From the NCBI GenBank assembly GCA_003663695.1, contig QMUB01000028.1, positions 1-8,935 of the forward strand: 8,935 nucleotides of DNA. The letters are read 5' to 3'. Position 1 is the stretch's first letter, and each line of letters opens with the position of its first letter. Both the position numbers and the translations under genes were made by a program. The notes under the pieces are model-generated. The model was given only the letters and a program-made list of their open reading frames with translations, had not been told where the DNA came from and did not search any database. Below are positions 1 through 5,735 of the stretch, one piece after another. This DNA comes from Thermococci archaeon (GTDB taxonomy: Archaea > Methanobacteriota_B > Thermococci > Thermococcales > Thermococcaceae).

Positions 1-101
1 AAGAACCCTTTTCAAGGGTTGTTTTGATGAGAACCCCTCAAACCTCCCCGTCATTGGCGAGGGGTTAATTCATTGGAACCCTCGCAAAGGGGAGGAGGTC
101 A
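1..101 (+). mobile_element. Probable right-end remnant of an IS200/IS605 (tnpB-type) element, cut by the window edge
   Basis: The stretch is a series of small palindromes: AACCCTT/AAGGGTT (4-10 and 14-20) with a 3-nt loop, and AACCCCTC/GAGGGGTT (32-39 and 59-66). It then has a GGAACCCTCGC...GGGGAGGAGGTCA segment (76-101). A GAACCC...GGGGAGGAGGTCA layout is how I remember right ends of tnpB-carrying IS200/IS605 elements in Thermococcales, with cleavage after the terminal TCA. One frame is open from the left edge to a TGA at 113-115 (37 codons), but it shows no motif I can assign to TnpB. The transposase itself, if present, lies outside the window. The assignment is by pattern only; a stand-alone hairpin-rich non-coding RNA or a terminator cluster are alternatives. 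Confidence 0.42.
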
Positions 102-110
102 GTGGCGAAG

Positions 111-142
111 GCTGAAACCACCCGCTAAATAATGGTTTCAGC
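111..142. repeat. Perfect 10-bp inverted repeat (hairpin)
   Basis: GCTGAAACCA (111-120) is the exact reverse complement of TGGTTTCAGC (133-142), with a 12-nt loop between. It starts 10 bases past the presumed IS end at 101 and is followed by pyrimidine-rich DNA (143-162). It could fold in RNA read rightward out of the element, for example as a 3' end structure, or be an operator-like dyad. The sequence does not decide between these. Confidence 0.7.
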
Positions 143-257
143 TTTCATACTTCTCCCTCCTTATTTCTGAAGTACTACCAGAAACTTAAACCTAACGCCC
201 ACAGTTTATCCTACAGTATGGTCTCTTTTTAAGATAAGCTTTTAAGGGATAGCATAC
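143..257. other. Intergenic stretch with no gene seen
   Basis: AT-rich sequence between the hairpin and the ubiX promoter. I find no open frame with a ribosome binding site, no tRNA-like fold and no C/D-box sRNA layout. There are two TTTTAAG-type AT boxes (around 227-231 and 239-246) that could act as weak extra TATA elements, but both lie farther from the ubiX start than the box at 261-267. Confidence 0.5.
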
Positions 258-267
258 AAATTTTAAA
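256..267 (+). promoter_or_regulatory. Likely BRE/TATA promoter of the ubiX operon
   Basis: A-rich ACAAA (256-260) followed by TTTTAAA (261-267) fits an archaeal BRE plus TATA box. A start of transcription about 25 nt downstream (near 290) would give a leader of roughly 12 nt that just contains the GGTGAT ribosome binding site at 293-298. The position is inferred from spacing only. Confidence 0.5.
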
Positions 268-302
268 GTGATTGTTTAAAATCCAAATTATTGGTGATTT
301 AG

Positions 303-860
303 GTGAGAATAGTAGTTGCTATAACGGGTGCCAGCGGAAGCATATATGGAGTGGAACTCATCAGGGTACTTAGGGAGCTTGGACATGATGTTATAGTCCT
401 GGCATCGAAAACAGGGATAGAAGTTGCCGGGTATGAGTTAGGGCATGAACTTGAGTATGATTATGGGGAAGATGACCTGTTTGCTCCTGTTGCTTCAGGT
501 TCTTACCTTTTCGATGCCATGGTTATTGCACCGTGCTCTATGAAGACACTGGCAGCGATAGCCAACGGCTTCTCTGATAATTTGATAGTTAGAGCTGCCG
601 ATGTTGCATTAAAAGAGCGCAAAAAATTGATATTGGTGATAAGGGAGACGCCCCTCAGCTTGGTTCATATCGAAAACATGTTGAAGGTTACCCAAGCAGG
701 CGGGATAATTATGCCAGCATCTCCAGGATTTTACCACAAACCTAAAAATTTAGACGATATGGTAAAATTTATAATAGGTAAAATTTTAGATAGTTTAAGA
801 ATTGATCATAATTTGTTCAAAAGATGGGGTGGGGCTCATGCTGAAACTCGACGACCTTGA
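303..860 (+). CDS. ubiX: UbiX-type flavin prenyltransferase
   Basis: UbiX attaches a dimethylallyl group to FMN, making the prenylated FMN cofactor used by UbiD-family decarboxylases. In many archaea one UbiD relative acts in the archaeal mevalonate pathway, so lipid synthesis is a plausible reason for the gene here (inference). The 185-residue protein has the usual family length. Visible motifs are GASGSIYG (9-16, flavin/phosphate-binding loop), [14 protein letters not shown] (76-89), RETPLSLVH (114-122, prenyl-phosphate side) and [11 protein letters not shown] (137-147). The start is GTG at 303, preceded by GGTGAT at 293-298; no in-frame ATG fits. The last eight or so residues (AHAETRRP) are encoded inside the start of the following regulator gene and look like an unconserved tail. 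It is the first gene of a likely three-gene operon. Confidence 0.93.
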   Translation: MRIVVAITGASGSIYGVELIRVLRELGHDVIVLASKTGIEVAGYELGHELEYDYGEDDLFAPVASGSYLFDAMVIAPCSMKTLAAIANGFSDNLIVRAADVALKERKKLILVIRETPLSLVHIENMLKVTQAGGIIMPASPGFYHKPKNLDDMVKFIIGKILDSLRIDHNLFKRWGGAHAETRRP

Positions 861-1320
861 TAGGGAGATAATCAAGCTCCTTAAGGAAGATGCAAGGCTT
901 ACTATTTCTGAGATAAGCTCCAAACTGGGCAAGCCGGAATCTACGATCCACTTTAGGATAAAAAAACTTCAGGAGAGGGGTGTAATTGAAAAATATACCA
1001 TAATCCTTGGTGATGAGGTTAAACCCAAGTATACGGCTTTTCTGGTTTTAAGGGTGGAAAAGCCGGTAATTGAGGACTTCTTGGAGCGCTATCTTGAATA
1101 CATAACAAAAACCCTCTCAATGCTCCCAAATGTCCTCGCGGTTGTTAAAAGTAAGGAAGATTACATAGTTGCCCTTGTTGGTGAGGAGACCCAGGAAAAG
1201 CTGGAGAGTTTTATAGAGGATAATATAAAGACAATACCAACCCTCAAGGAAGTTCTAATTCTCCCGGTTAGGGAATTCAAGAAAGGAAAGGATTTGATAG
1301 GATTTTTAGCGGAGATTTAG
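838..1320 (+). CDS. Lrp/AsnC-family transcriptional regulator
   Basis: A 160-residue regulator with the Lrp/AsnC layout. An N-terminal winged helix-turn-helix covers about residues 1-55, with [17 protein letters not shown] at 4-20 and a recognition helix around [14 protein letters not shown] at 32-45. A RAM-type ligand/oligomerisation domain runs from about 65 to 145 (YTAFLVLRV, then [18 protein letters not shown]). Such proteins usually form dimers or octamers and sense amino acids; the ligand cannot be read from sequence. ATG 838 is chosen because GGGGTGGGG sits just upstream (826-834) and the homology begins there. A TTG at 802 would add 12 unconserved residues. The start overlaps the ubiX stop by 23 nt, which suggests translational coupling. 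It does not look like Pyrococcus LrpA, so I give no symbol. Confidence 0.9.
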   Translation: MLKLDDLDREIIKLLKEDARLTISEISSKLGKPESTIHFRIKKLQERGVIEKYTIILGDEVKPKYTAFLVLRVEKPVIEDFLERYLEYITKTLSMLPNVLAVVKSKEDYIVALVGEETQEKLESFIEDNIKTIPTLKEVLILPVREFKKGKDLIGFLAEI

Positions 1321-1842
1321 ATGGAGATTGAGATAAAGTTTAGGGTTGAACTTGAAGAGATAATGGAAAAAATCGAAGCATTAGGGGCCGGATTTGTTGG
1401 TGAGGAGGTTCAGGAAGACCTCTATTTCTCCCTACCTCCAAAACATCTCCTCCGCATAAGAAGGATTGCCAATCTGGGGCAGAGCATTCTCGGATATAAA
1501 TACATCCAAGACGAGAGAAACGAGGAGTTTGATGAGATTGAAGTTGAGGTTAGCGATTTTGAAAAGATGAAGGAGATTTTAAAGCGTTTGGGTTTTAGGG
1601 AGGATGTGTGGGTTAAAAAGCACAGACTCGTGTATAAGCTCGATGATGTAACATTCGAGCTCAATCGCGTGGAAGGGCTTGGTGACTTCCTTGACATTGA
1701 GGTTATGAGCGAGGATGTTGAGTATGCAAAAAAGAGGATATGGGAGATTGCAGGACTCCTCGGGTTGAACGAGGAGGATGTGGAGCCAAGACTTTATCAG
1801 GAGCTCCTGGAGGAAACTACCTCGCAGTCGCGACAATCTTGA
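1321..1842 (+). CDS. cyaB: CYTH-domain protein, class IV adenylate cyclase (CyaB)-like
   Basis: CYTH enzymes form an eight-stranded tunnel that binds triphosphates with metal ions; members include class IV adenylate cyclase and thiamine triphosphatase. The diagnostic ExExK is at the N terminus (E2, E4, K6 in MEIEIKF). Other tunnel-lining charges are visible: LLRIRR (43-48), K60, EIEVEV (72-77), KKHRLVYK (99-106) and LDIEV (124-128), with a PRLYQELL motif at 156-163 that is common near the end of this subfamily. The ATG follows the regulator's TAG with no gap, and GGAG at 1311-1314 inside that gene is its ribosome binding site. The last residues (ETTSQSRQS) run over the end of the opposite-strand GTPase gene. 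The actual activity (cAMP formation or triphosphatase) is not decidable from sequence. Confidence 0.86.
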   Translation: MEIEIKFRVELEEIMEKIEALGAGFVGEEVQEDLYFSLPPKHLLRIRRIANLGQSILGYKYIQDERNEEFDEIEVEVSDFEKMKEILKRLGFREDVWVKKHRLVYKLDDVTFELNRVEGLGDFLDIEVMSEDVEYAKKRIWEIAGLLGLNEEDVEPRLYQELLEETTSQSRQS

Positions 1843-3010
1843 TTATATCATTAAACTCAAGTTCGTGATCCTCTCCAACCCTTCTTCCTGTCCTCGCGTT
1901 CACAGCATAGAGGAACGTTTTCCCGAGATCAGTGTGCACCCTAAATGCCAGATCTCTGGGTGTTGAACCCTTCCTCATGAGGTAAACATGGGGGAGAACG
2001 TTTCCGAACTGATCCGTGAGTTTATGCTCGTCTTCCACAGGATACACGGGTATGAGCTTCAAGAGATCAAATGTTGCACGGTTTATAACCTCCTGGACTC
2101 CCGTGGAGCCGAATCTATCCAAAACCTTCTCTTTTATAAGCTCAAGCCCTCTCCTCTGCTTCTCATTTAGGTTCTTCACAATTTTAAAGTCGGAATCTCC
2201 GGGAGTATAATCTATAAAGCCAGCTTTGGAAGCTTTTCTAAGCGTCAGCTCGGCAGCAGCTGAGGTTGGTATAACGATATACCCCCTCTTCTTTCCCTCT
2301 TCCACAAGGCGGGTTATCTGCTCGTCACTTGCGGCATCGGCTTTATTTGCAGCTATGATGAGAGGTTTGTTTATCTTCCTGAGCTCGCTTACAAAACTCA
2401 TTATATCTTCTTTGCTCCACTTTGTGGGGTCGTCGCTCAATCCGAGCCTGTGAATCGCTTCAAAGGCATCCGGTTCACTCACGCCAATACCCGTTAGCTG
2501 ATCGGCTATGGCCTGGGCAAGCTTTAAGTGCTGGAGTTTCACCCTCTTCGAGAATTTGTCCCAGTTTTTGTGGAGTATTCCATAGATCCAGTAGTCTATC
2601 TCCTTTTCGAGGAATTCCATGTCATTTACTGGATCGTAGTGATCAGTGGGTCTTCCCTCTTCATCGGTTCGCCCTGTTGCATCGATAATGTGAATCAAAG
2701 CCGATGCCATCCTTAAATCGTCGAGGAACTTGTTTCCGAGTCCGCGCCCTTCATGAGCTCCCGGAACCAGTCCGGCGACATCTATCATCTTAATGGGGAT
2801 TAAAGCCATTCCATTTCTGTATTCATAATTTTGGGGATTCGGCGTGCATCCAATTTCCCTGCACGGGTGCTCTGCTATTGCATAGCTCACCCCAACATTA
2901 GCGTCAATAGTTGTGAAGGGATAATTTGCTATCTGAGCCTCGGCGAGGGTTGCGGCTGCAAAGAACGTGGACTTTCCTACATTTGGCTTCCCAACGACAC
3001 CAATCTCCAT
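1817..3010 (-). CDS. ychF: YchF/OLA1-related GTP-binding protein with TGS domain
   Basis: A 397-residue Obg-superfamily GTPase, the same length as the structurally solved Pyrococcus PH0525 protein as I remember it. Visible motifs are G1 GKPNVGKS (7-14), G2 PFTT (31-34), G3 DVAG in IDVAGLVPGAHEGRGLG (76-92), G4 NKAD (222-225) and a G5-like TSAAAE (249-254). A helical insert lies at about 120-210, and a C-terminal TGS domain spans about 320-397. The family is linked to ribosome and translation functions. Bacterial YchF and human OLA1 have a non-canonical G4 and prefer ATP; here G4 is the canonical NKxD, so GTP is expected. ATG 3010 is chosen because GGTGAT precedes it by 3 nt (3014-3019) and the P-loop homology begins there. 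A start at 3064 would add 18 unconserved residues running through the promoter. Confidence 0.93.
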   Translation of the reverse strand: MEIGVVGKPNVGKSTFFAAATLAEAQIANYPFTTIDANVGVSYAIAEHPCREIGCTPNPQNYEYRNGMALIPIKMIDVAGLVPGAHEGRGLGNKFLDDLRMASALIHIIDATGRTDEEGRPTDHYDPVNDMEFLEKEIDYWIYGILHKNWDKFSKRVKLQHLKLAQAIADQLTGIGVSEPDAFEAIHRLGLSDDPTKWSKEDIMSFVSELRKINKPLIIAANKADAASDEQITRLVEEGKKRGYIVIPTSAAAELTLRKASKAGFIDYTPGDSDFKIVKNLNEKQRRGLELIKEKVLDRFGSTGVQEVINRATFDLLKLIPVYPVEDEHKLTDQFGNVLPHVYLMRKGSTPRDLAFRVHTDLGKTFLYAVNARTGRRVGEDHELEFNDIIKIVATAR

Positions 3011-3041
3011 ATCATCACCCCAATTATCCTCTCCCTTCGGG

Positions 3042-3048
3042 TATAAAA
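3042..3048 (-). promoter_or_regulatory. TATA box of the YchF-like GTPase gene
   Basis: On the minus strand this reads TTTTATA, preceded by purine/AT-rich DNA. Transcription would start about 26 nt downstream (near 3019), directly at the GGTGAT ribosome binding site, giving a very short leader. This supports the start at 3010 and argues against one at 3064. Confidence 0.6.
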
Positions 3049-3123
3049 GATTACTTGATGCCACCGATATTGTTAGAATAAGAGGAAACCCATGATAAAG
3101 TCCGTAAAATAGATGTCAGCATA

Positions 3124-3236
3124 TCACAATTATCCTGCCAGTACATTCTCTCTCAAAAGCCTCGCCCTTCAGGGAAGGTATGCAGTAATTTTAATTGTGA
3201 GGGTTCCAACGAGAAACCCCTACCCTTGGGTAGGGG
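3124..3236. repeat. Nested and adjacent inverted repeats, likely a decayed IS200/IS605-type remnant or MITE
   Basis: Three dyads lie in 113 bases. TCACAATTA (3124-3132) pairs perfectly with TAATTGTGA (3192-3200). Inside it is a short CCCT-TC-AGGG hairpin (3165-3174) flanked by an imperfect CCT/AGG extension. To the right CCCCTACCC (3217-3225) pairs perfectly with GGGTAGGGG (3228-3236) over a 2-nt loop. The order AGGGTT, 5 nt, GAGAAACCCCT (3200-3221) resembles AGGGTT, 8 nt, GAGAACCCCT at 15-38, so the two sites probably belong to one repeat family. GCCCTTCAGGG-type hairpins are common in IS200/IS605 ends. The stretch lies between divergent genes and holds no gene of its own; a structured small RNA is the alternative. 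Confidence 0.55.
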
Positions 3237-3247
3237 CCGGTTCATCA

Positions 3248-3303
3248 AAATTGTTATATAGGGAAGGAGGCTATTGGATATGGAACCCAGCAGTTCGTGG
3301 AGG
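3248..3303 (+). promoter_or_regulatory. Promoter and ribosome binding site of the antiporter gene
   Basis: A-rich sequence (3247-3250) then TTATATA (3254-3260) fits BRE plus TATA, predicting a transcript start near 3283. GGAGG at 3299-3303 lies 7 nt before ATG 3311. Together they place the true start at 3311 and make the open reading upstream of it (from 3113) non-coding. Confidence 0.62.
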
Positions 3304-3310
3304 CGATTTC

Positions 3311-4480
3311 ATGGAGCTCCCCCTAACCGACCCCTTTATTTCCCTGGCTATAATCCTTTTCATTTCAAAAGCATTTGGATATCTCTTCACGAGAATAAAG
3401 CAGCCGTCTGCAATGGGTGAAATCATTGGCGGAATAATAATAGGAACATCCTTCCTTCATCTGATTGATATAGGAGAGAGCCTCCAGTTCCTGAGTGAGC
3501 TCGGTGTTGTGATGCTTCTCTTTCTCGCAGGTCTTGAAACGGATATAGATGAGTTTAAACGGGTTGGTGTTCCGGCTTTTCTTATAGCCATTGGGGGTGT
3601 TCTCGTTCCGTTCGTCCTCGGCTACTTTGCAACGCTCCCCTTTACCCACAGCCCGATGACCTCCCTCTTTCTGGGAGGCGTTCTAACAGCGACGAGCGTT
3701 AGCCTAACAGCAAGCGTTTTGATGGAGATGAAGAAGCTTCGGACTAAAGAAGGAGCGAGCATATTAGCCGCTGCAGTTGTGGATGATGTCCTGGGTATAA
3801 TAGTTTTAACGGTTCTTGTCGCGCTGAGCAGGACGGGGAGCATAAACCTGGAGGAGATCTTAAAGCTGCTTGTGGAAGTTACCACCTTCTTTGTGCTCGT
3901 CATCATAGTTGGTGTGCCCGTGGTGAAGTGGATCATAAGGGTCTCCTCAAAAATTGATCTCCCGGAGACAACCACGGCATTTGCACTGGCGATTGTTATG
4001 AGCTTGGCTTTTATAGCGGAGGAGTTTAGAGTGGCGGGAATAACGGGCGCTTACCTCGCGGGGCTCCTTATAGGGCAGACCGACGAAGCCAAGAGAATAA
4101 GCGATAAAATGACTACCATAGCATATGCCCTTCCCGTTCCCGTCTTCCTGGTCGGCATTGGAATACACACAAACATAGATGTTTTCTACAAGTATGGCTT
4201 TTCCACACTGGCTCTCATAGGAGTATATGCCACCATAGCAGTCTTTGGAAAGATAGTGGGCTGTGGAGCTGGGGCTCTCCTCTCAAAGTTTAAGCCGGAA
4301 GAAGCACTTAGAGTGGGCATTGGAATGATACCCAGAATGGAGGTCGCTCTCATTATGCTCACAATCGCAAAGGGAGAAGGGATTTTCAATGATATATTCT
4401 TTGCAATAGGCGTTTCAATGACGATTATAACAACGTTGATAACTCCTCCTCTATTGGTCTGGGCATTTAGAAGGAAATAA
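3311..4480 (+). CDS. CPA2-family Na+/H+ (cation/proton) antiporter
   Basis: An integral membrane protein of 389 residues with about 11-13 hydrophobic segments, the size of the transport core alone; no C-terminal RCK/TrkA-N domain follows. It exchanges Na+ (or K+) for protons across the cytoplasmic membrane. Diagnostic features are the GVLTATSVSLTASVL segment (123-137, the unwound helix), the paired aspartates of VVDDVLGIIVL (DD at 158-159, the ion-binding site of NapA-type electrogenic exchangers), and a late helix with IPRMEVALIM, where an Arg-x-Glu occupies the position of a conserved basic residue. The start at 3311 has GGAGG and a TATA box in place. An in-frame ATG at 3113 would add 66 residues encoded by palindromic DNA with no homology expected. 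Ion specificity cannot be read from sequence. Confidence 0.92.
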   Translation: MELPLTDPFISLAIILFISKAFGYLFTRIKQPSAMGEIIGGIIIGTSFLHLIDIGESLQFLSELGVVMLLFLAGLETDIDEFKRVGVPAFLIAIGGVLVPFVLGYFATLPFTHSPMTSLFLGGVLTATSVSLTASVLMEMKKLRTKEGASILAAAVVDDVLGIIVLTVLVALSRTGSINLEEILKLLVEVTTFFVLVIIVGVPVVKWIIRVSSKIDLPETTTAFALAIVMSLAFIAEEFRVAGITGAYLAGLLIGQTDEAKRISDKMTTIAYALPVPVFLVGIGIHTNIDVFYKYGFSTLALIGVYATIAVFGKIVGCGAGALLSKFKPEEALRVGIGMIPRMEVALIMLTIAKGEGIFNDIFFAIGVSMTIITTLITPPLLVWAFRRK

Positions 4481-4482
4481 GA

Positions 4483-4506
4483 TAAAAGATTGAAGGTTAA
4501 AAGATT
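4483..4506. repeat. Short direct repeat at the antiporter/aminopeptidase convergent junction
   Basis: TAAAAGATT occurs at 4483-4491 and 4498-4506 (period 15). It covers the 16-nt gap and the last codons of the minus-strand gene. Read on the minus strand it gives T-rich runs (ATCTTTTA twice) after the coding region, which could serve as an archaeal T-rich terminator for the aminopeptidase-like gene. Confidence 0.45.
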
Positions 4507-5549
4507 AAAAATCGTCCCTTTTCCATTATCCTCTCTCCATCCACCTCCACGGTGGGGTTCATGATGAGGCAGTCGAAGTGATTCAGAGCAGGGGCATCAT
4601 TATCGTAGTTTGCTCCTATCGCTATGTGAACGGTATTTCTCAGCTTCTCATCCTCAAGGAGCTTTCCACTCATAATCGCCTTGGGATTGAGCCCAATGCC
4701 GAGTTCACCTAAATTCCACGAGTTTCTTGCAAACTCTTCTTTGCCCATCTCCAGTGCCCTCTTTTCTGCATCCCTAATTGCATTTTCAAGTTTTTCTGCA
4801 TCTTTTCCTCCCTTTATCCTTCTAACAAAGCCTTCCTCTACCTCCACCCGCACAGGCTTCTCCGGGAGTATACTCTTCCCTCCAAGCCCCAGTGTCCCAT
4901 CAAAAACAATTATCCCTTCGCTTTTTCTTAATGTGGGTGATATAAAAACCTCTCCAGCTGGAATGTTTCCCCCTCTCCCCGGCTTTCTAAAATCTCCATC
5001 ATCCTTTAGGGCTTTTCTGCCTTTTATATTTATCCACAGGTCTGTGCCCTTTTCACTCGTTATGTGCACCTCTTCCCCCCTGTCCAGAATTTGAGCAAGT
5101 ACGCTCGCCTCCACTCTCAAACGGGCGTAATCTATTGGAACCGCTCTTAGATACATGTAGACATCTATTCCCGGGCTCCAAAAGGCTCTAATCCTTTTAT
5201 CTCCCCACAGGAGCTTTTCAAAAAGATGGGAATATTTTTTGTTATCCCTCCCAATGTATCCTATGTTGAGCCCGTAGGGATCCTTTCCAAACTTCTTCTC
5301 GCTTATCGAGATAACAACATCCGGCTCGCTATTTAGAGCTCCCAGGACGCTCCGTTCTGCATAATCAAGTGTTTCCTTTACCTCCTGGATCATCACGGTC
5401 GGTTTTGCTCTTAACTCCTTCGCGGCATGAAAGAGGCTTAGGGAGATTCCCAATACTTCCCCCGGATTCGTGATGATGAGGACTTCCTCTCCCTCTTGAA
5501 GGTCGAGAACCTCTTTCATAACAGTTCTAGAAACCTCTATTAGCTGCAT
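4497..5549 (-). CDS. M29-type leucyl aminopeptidase-like metallopeptidase
   Basis: A 350-residue protein of the thermophilic M29 aminopeptidase/NicX-like fold, predicted to be a cytoplasmic metal-dependent peptidase trimming peptide N termini. All the usual metal-ligand motifs can be picked out in the C-terminal half: GGNIPAGEVFISP (193-205, E200), NLGELGIGLNP (279-289, E282), NTVHIAIG (305-312, H308) and NHFDCLIM (323-330, H324 and D326). The N-terminal half (EEVLIITNPG, VVISISEKKFGKDP) is the less conserved Rossmann-like part. It is shorter than typical M29 enzymes of about 400 residues. The ATG at 5549 follows GGTGGTGG (5551-5558). It is a single gene, convergent with the antiporter. Some M29-like proteins are ring-cleaving dioxygenases (NicX), so the substrate remains open. 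Confidence 0.82.
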   Translation of the reverse strand: MQLIEVSRTVMKEVLDLQEGEEVLIITNPGEVLGISLSLFHAAKELRAKPTVMIQEVKETLDYAERSVLGALNSEPDVVISISEKKFGKDPYGLNIGYIGRDNKKYSHLFEKLLWGDKRIRAFWSPGIDVYMYLRAVPIDYARLRVEASVLAQILDRGEEVHITSEKGTDLWINIKGRKALKDDGDFRKPGRGGNIPAGEVFISPTLRKSEGIIVFDGTLGLGGKSILPEKPVRVEVEEGFVRRIKGGKDAEKLENAIRDAEKRALEMGKEEFARNSWNLGELGIGLNPKAIMSGKLLEDEKLRNTVHIAIGANYDNDAPALNHFDCLIMNPTVEVDGERIMEKGRFLIF

Positions 5550-5578
5550 TCCACCACCACCCTTTAATTTCCTCCAAA

Positions 5579-5587
5579 CTTAATAAC
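5579..5587 (-). promoter_or_regulatory. Possible TATA box of the M29-like gene
   Basis: On the minus strand this reads GTTATTAAG, about 34 nt before the start codon, so transcription would begin near 5557, at the GGTGGTGG ribosome binding site. The match to a TATA box is moderate. Confidence 0.3.
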
Positions 5588-5590
5588 GCT

Positions 5591-5697
5591 TATGGAAAAG
5601 GATACTGGGAGGATAAGTGCAGTGTGCTTGATAATAGTGTTTTATTCTATTAAAGGGCATATCAAAAACATCCTCCTCTTAACAGTGTATGGAAAAG
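5591..5697. repeat. Two-copy 10-bp direct repeat in the divergent intergenic region
   Basis: TATGGAAAAG occurs at 5591-5600 and 5688-5697. Between them a 7-bp inverted repeat, GGAGGAT (5608-5614) and ATCCTCC (5670-5676), spans 55 nt. The region separates divergent genes, so these could be operator sites or merely chance. No ribosome binding site or RNA gene is seen here. Confidence 0.4.
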
Positions 5698-5735
5698 CAT
5701 AATTACCAGAACATCAAAGTTTATTTGGTGATTCC

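Noticed and set aside
25..115. C/D-box sRNA candidate (TGATGA at 25-30, CTGA at 112-115)
   Set aside because: About 85 nt apart with no internal C'/D' boxes; archaeal C/D sRNAs are usually about 50-65 nt.
802..837. Earlier TTG start for the Lrp/AsnC regulator
   Set aside because: Adds 12 residues with no family similarity; ATG 838 has a strong G-rich ribosome binding site and begins where the wHTH homology begins.
2355..2400. C-box-like ATGATGA followed by CTGA within the GTPase gene, plus strand
   Set aside because: No second C'/D pair at proper spacing, and it lies antisense in a conserved coding region.
3011..3064. 18-residue N-terminal extension of the YchF-like GTPase
   Set aside because: It would read through the TATA box and the GGTGAT site; the P-loop region starts normally at 3010.
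3622..3975. 117-codon open frame on the minus strand inside the antiporter
   Set aside because: Ser/Thr-rich shadow of a membrane protein gene with no start signal.
4681..5094. 137-codon open frame on the plus strand
   Set aside because: Antisense to the M29-like gene; Ser/Pro/Phe-rich low-complexity product typical of a shadow frame, no ribosome binding site.
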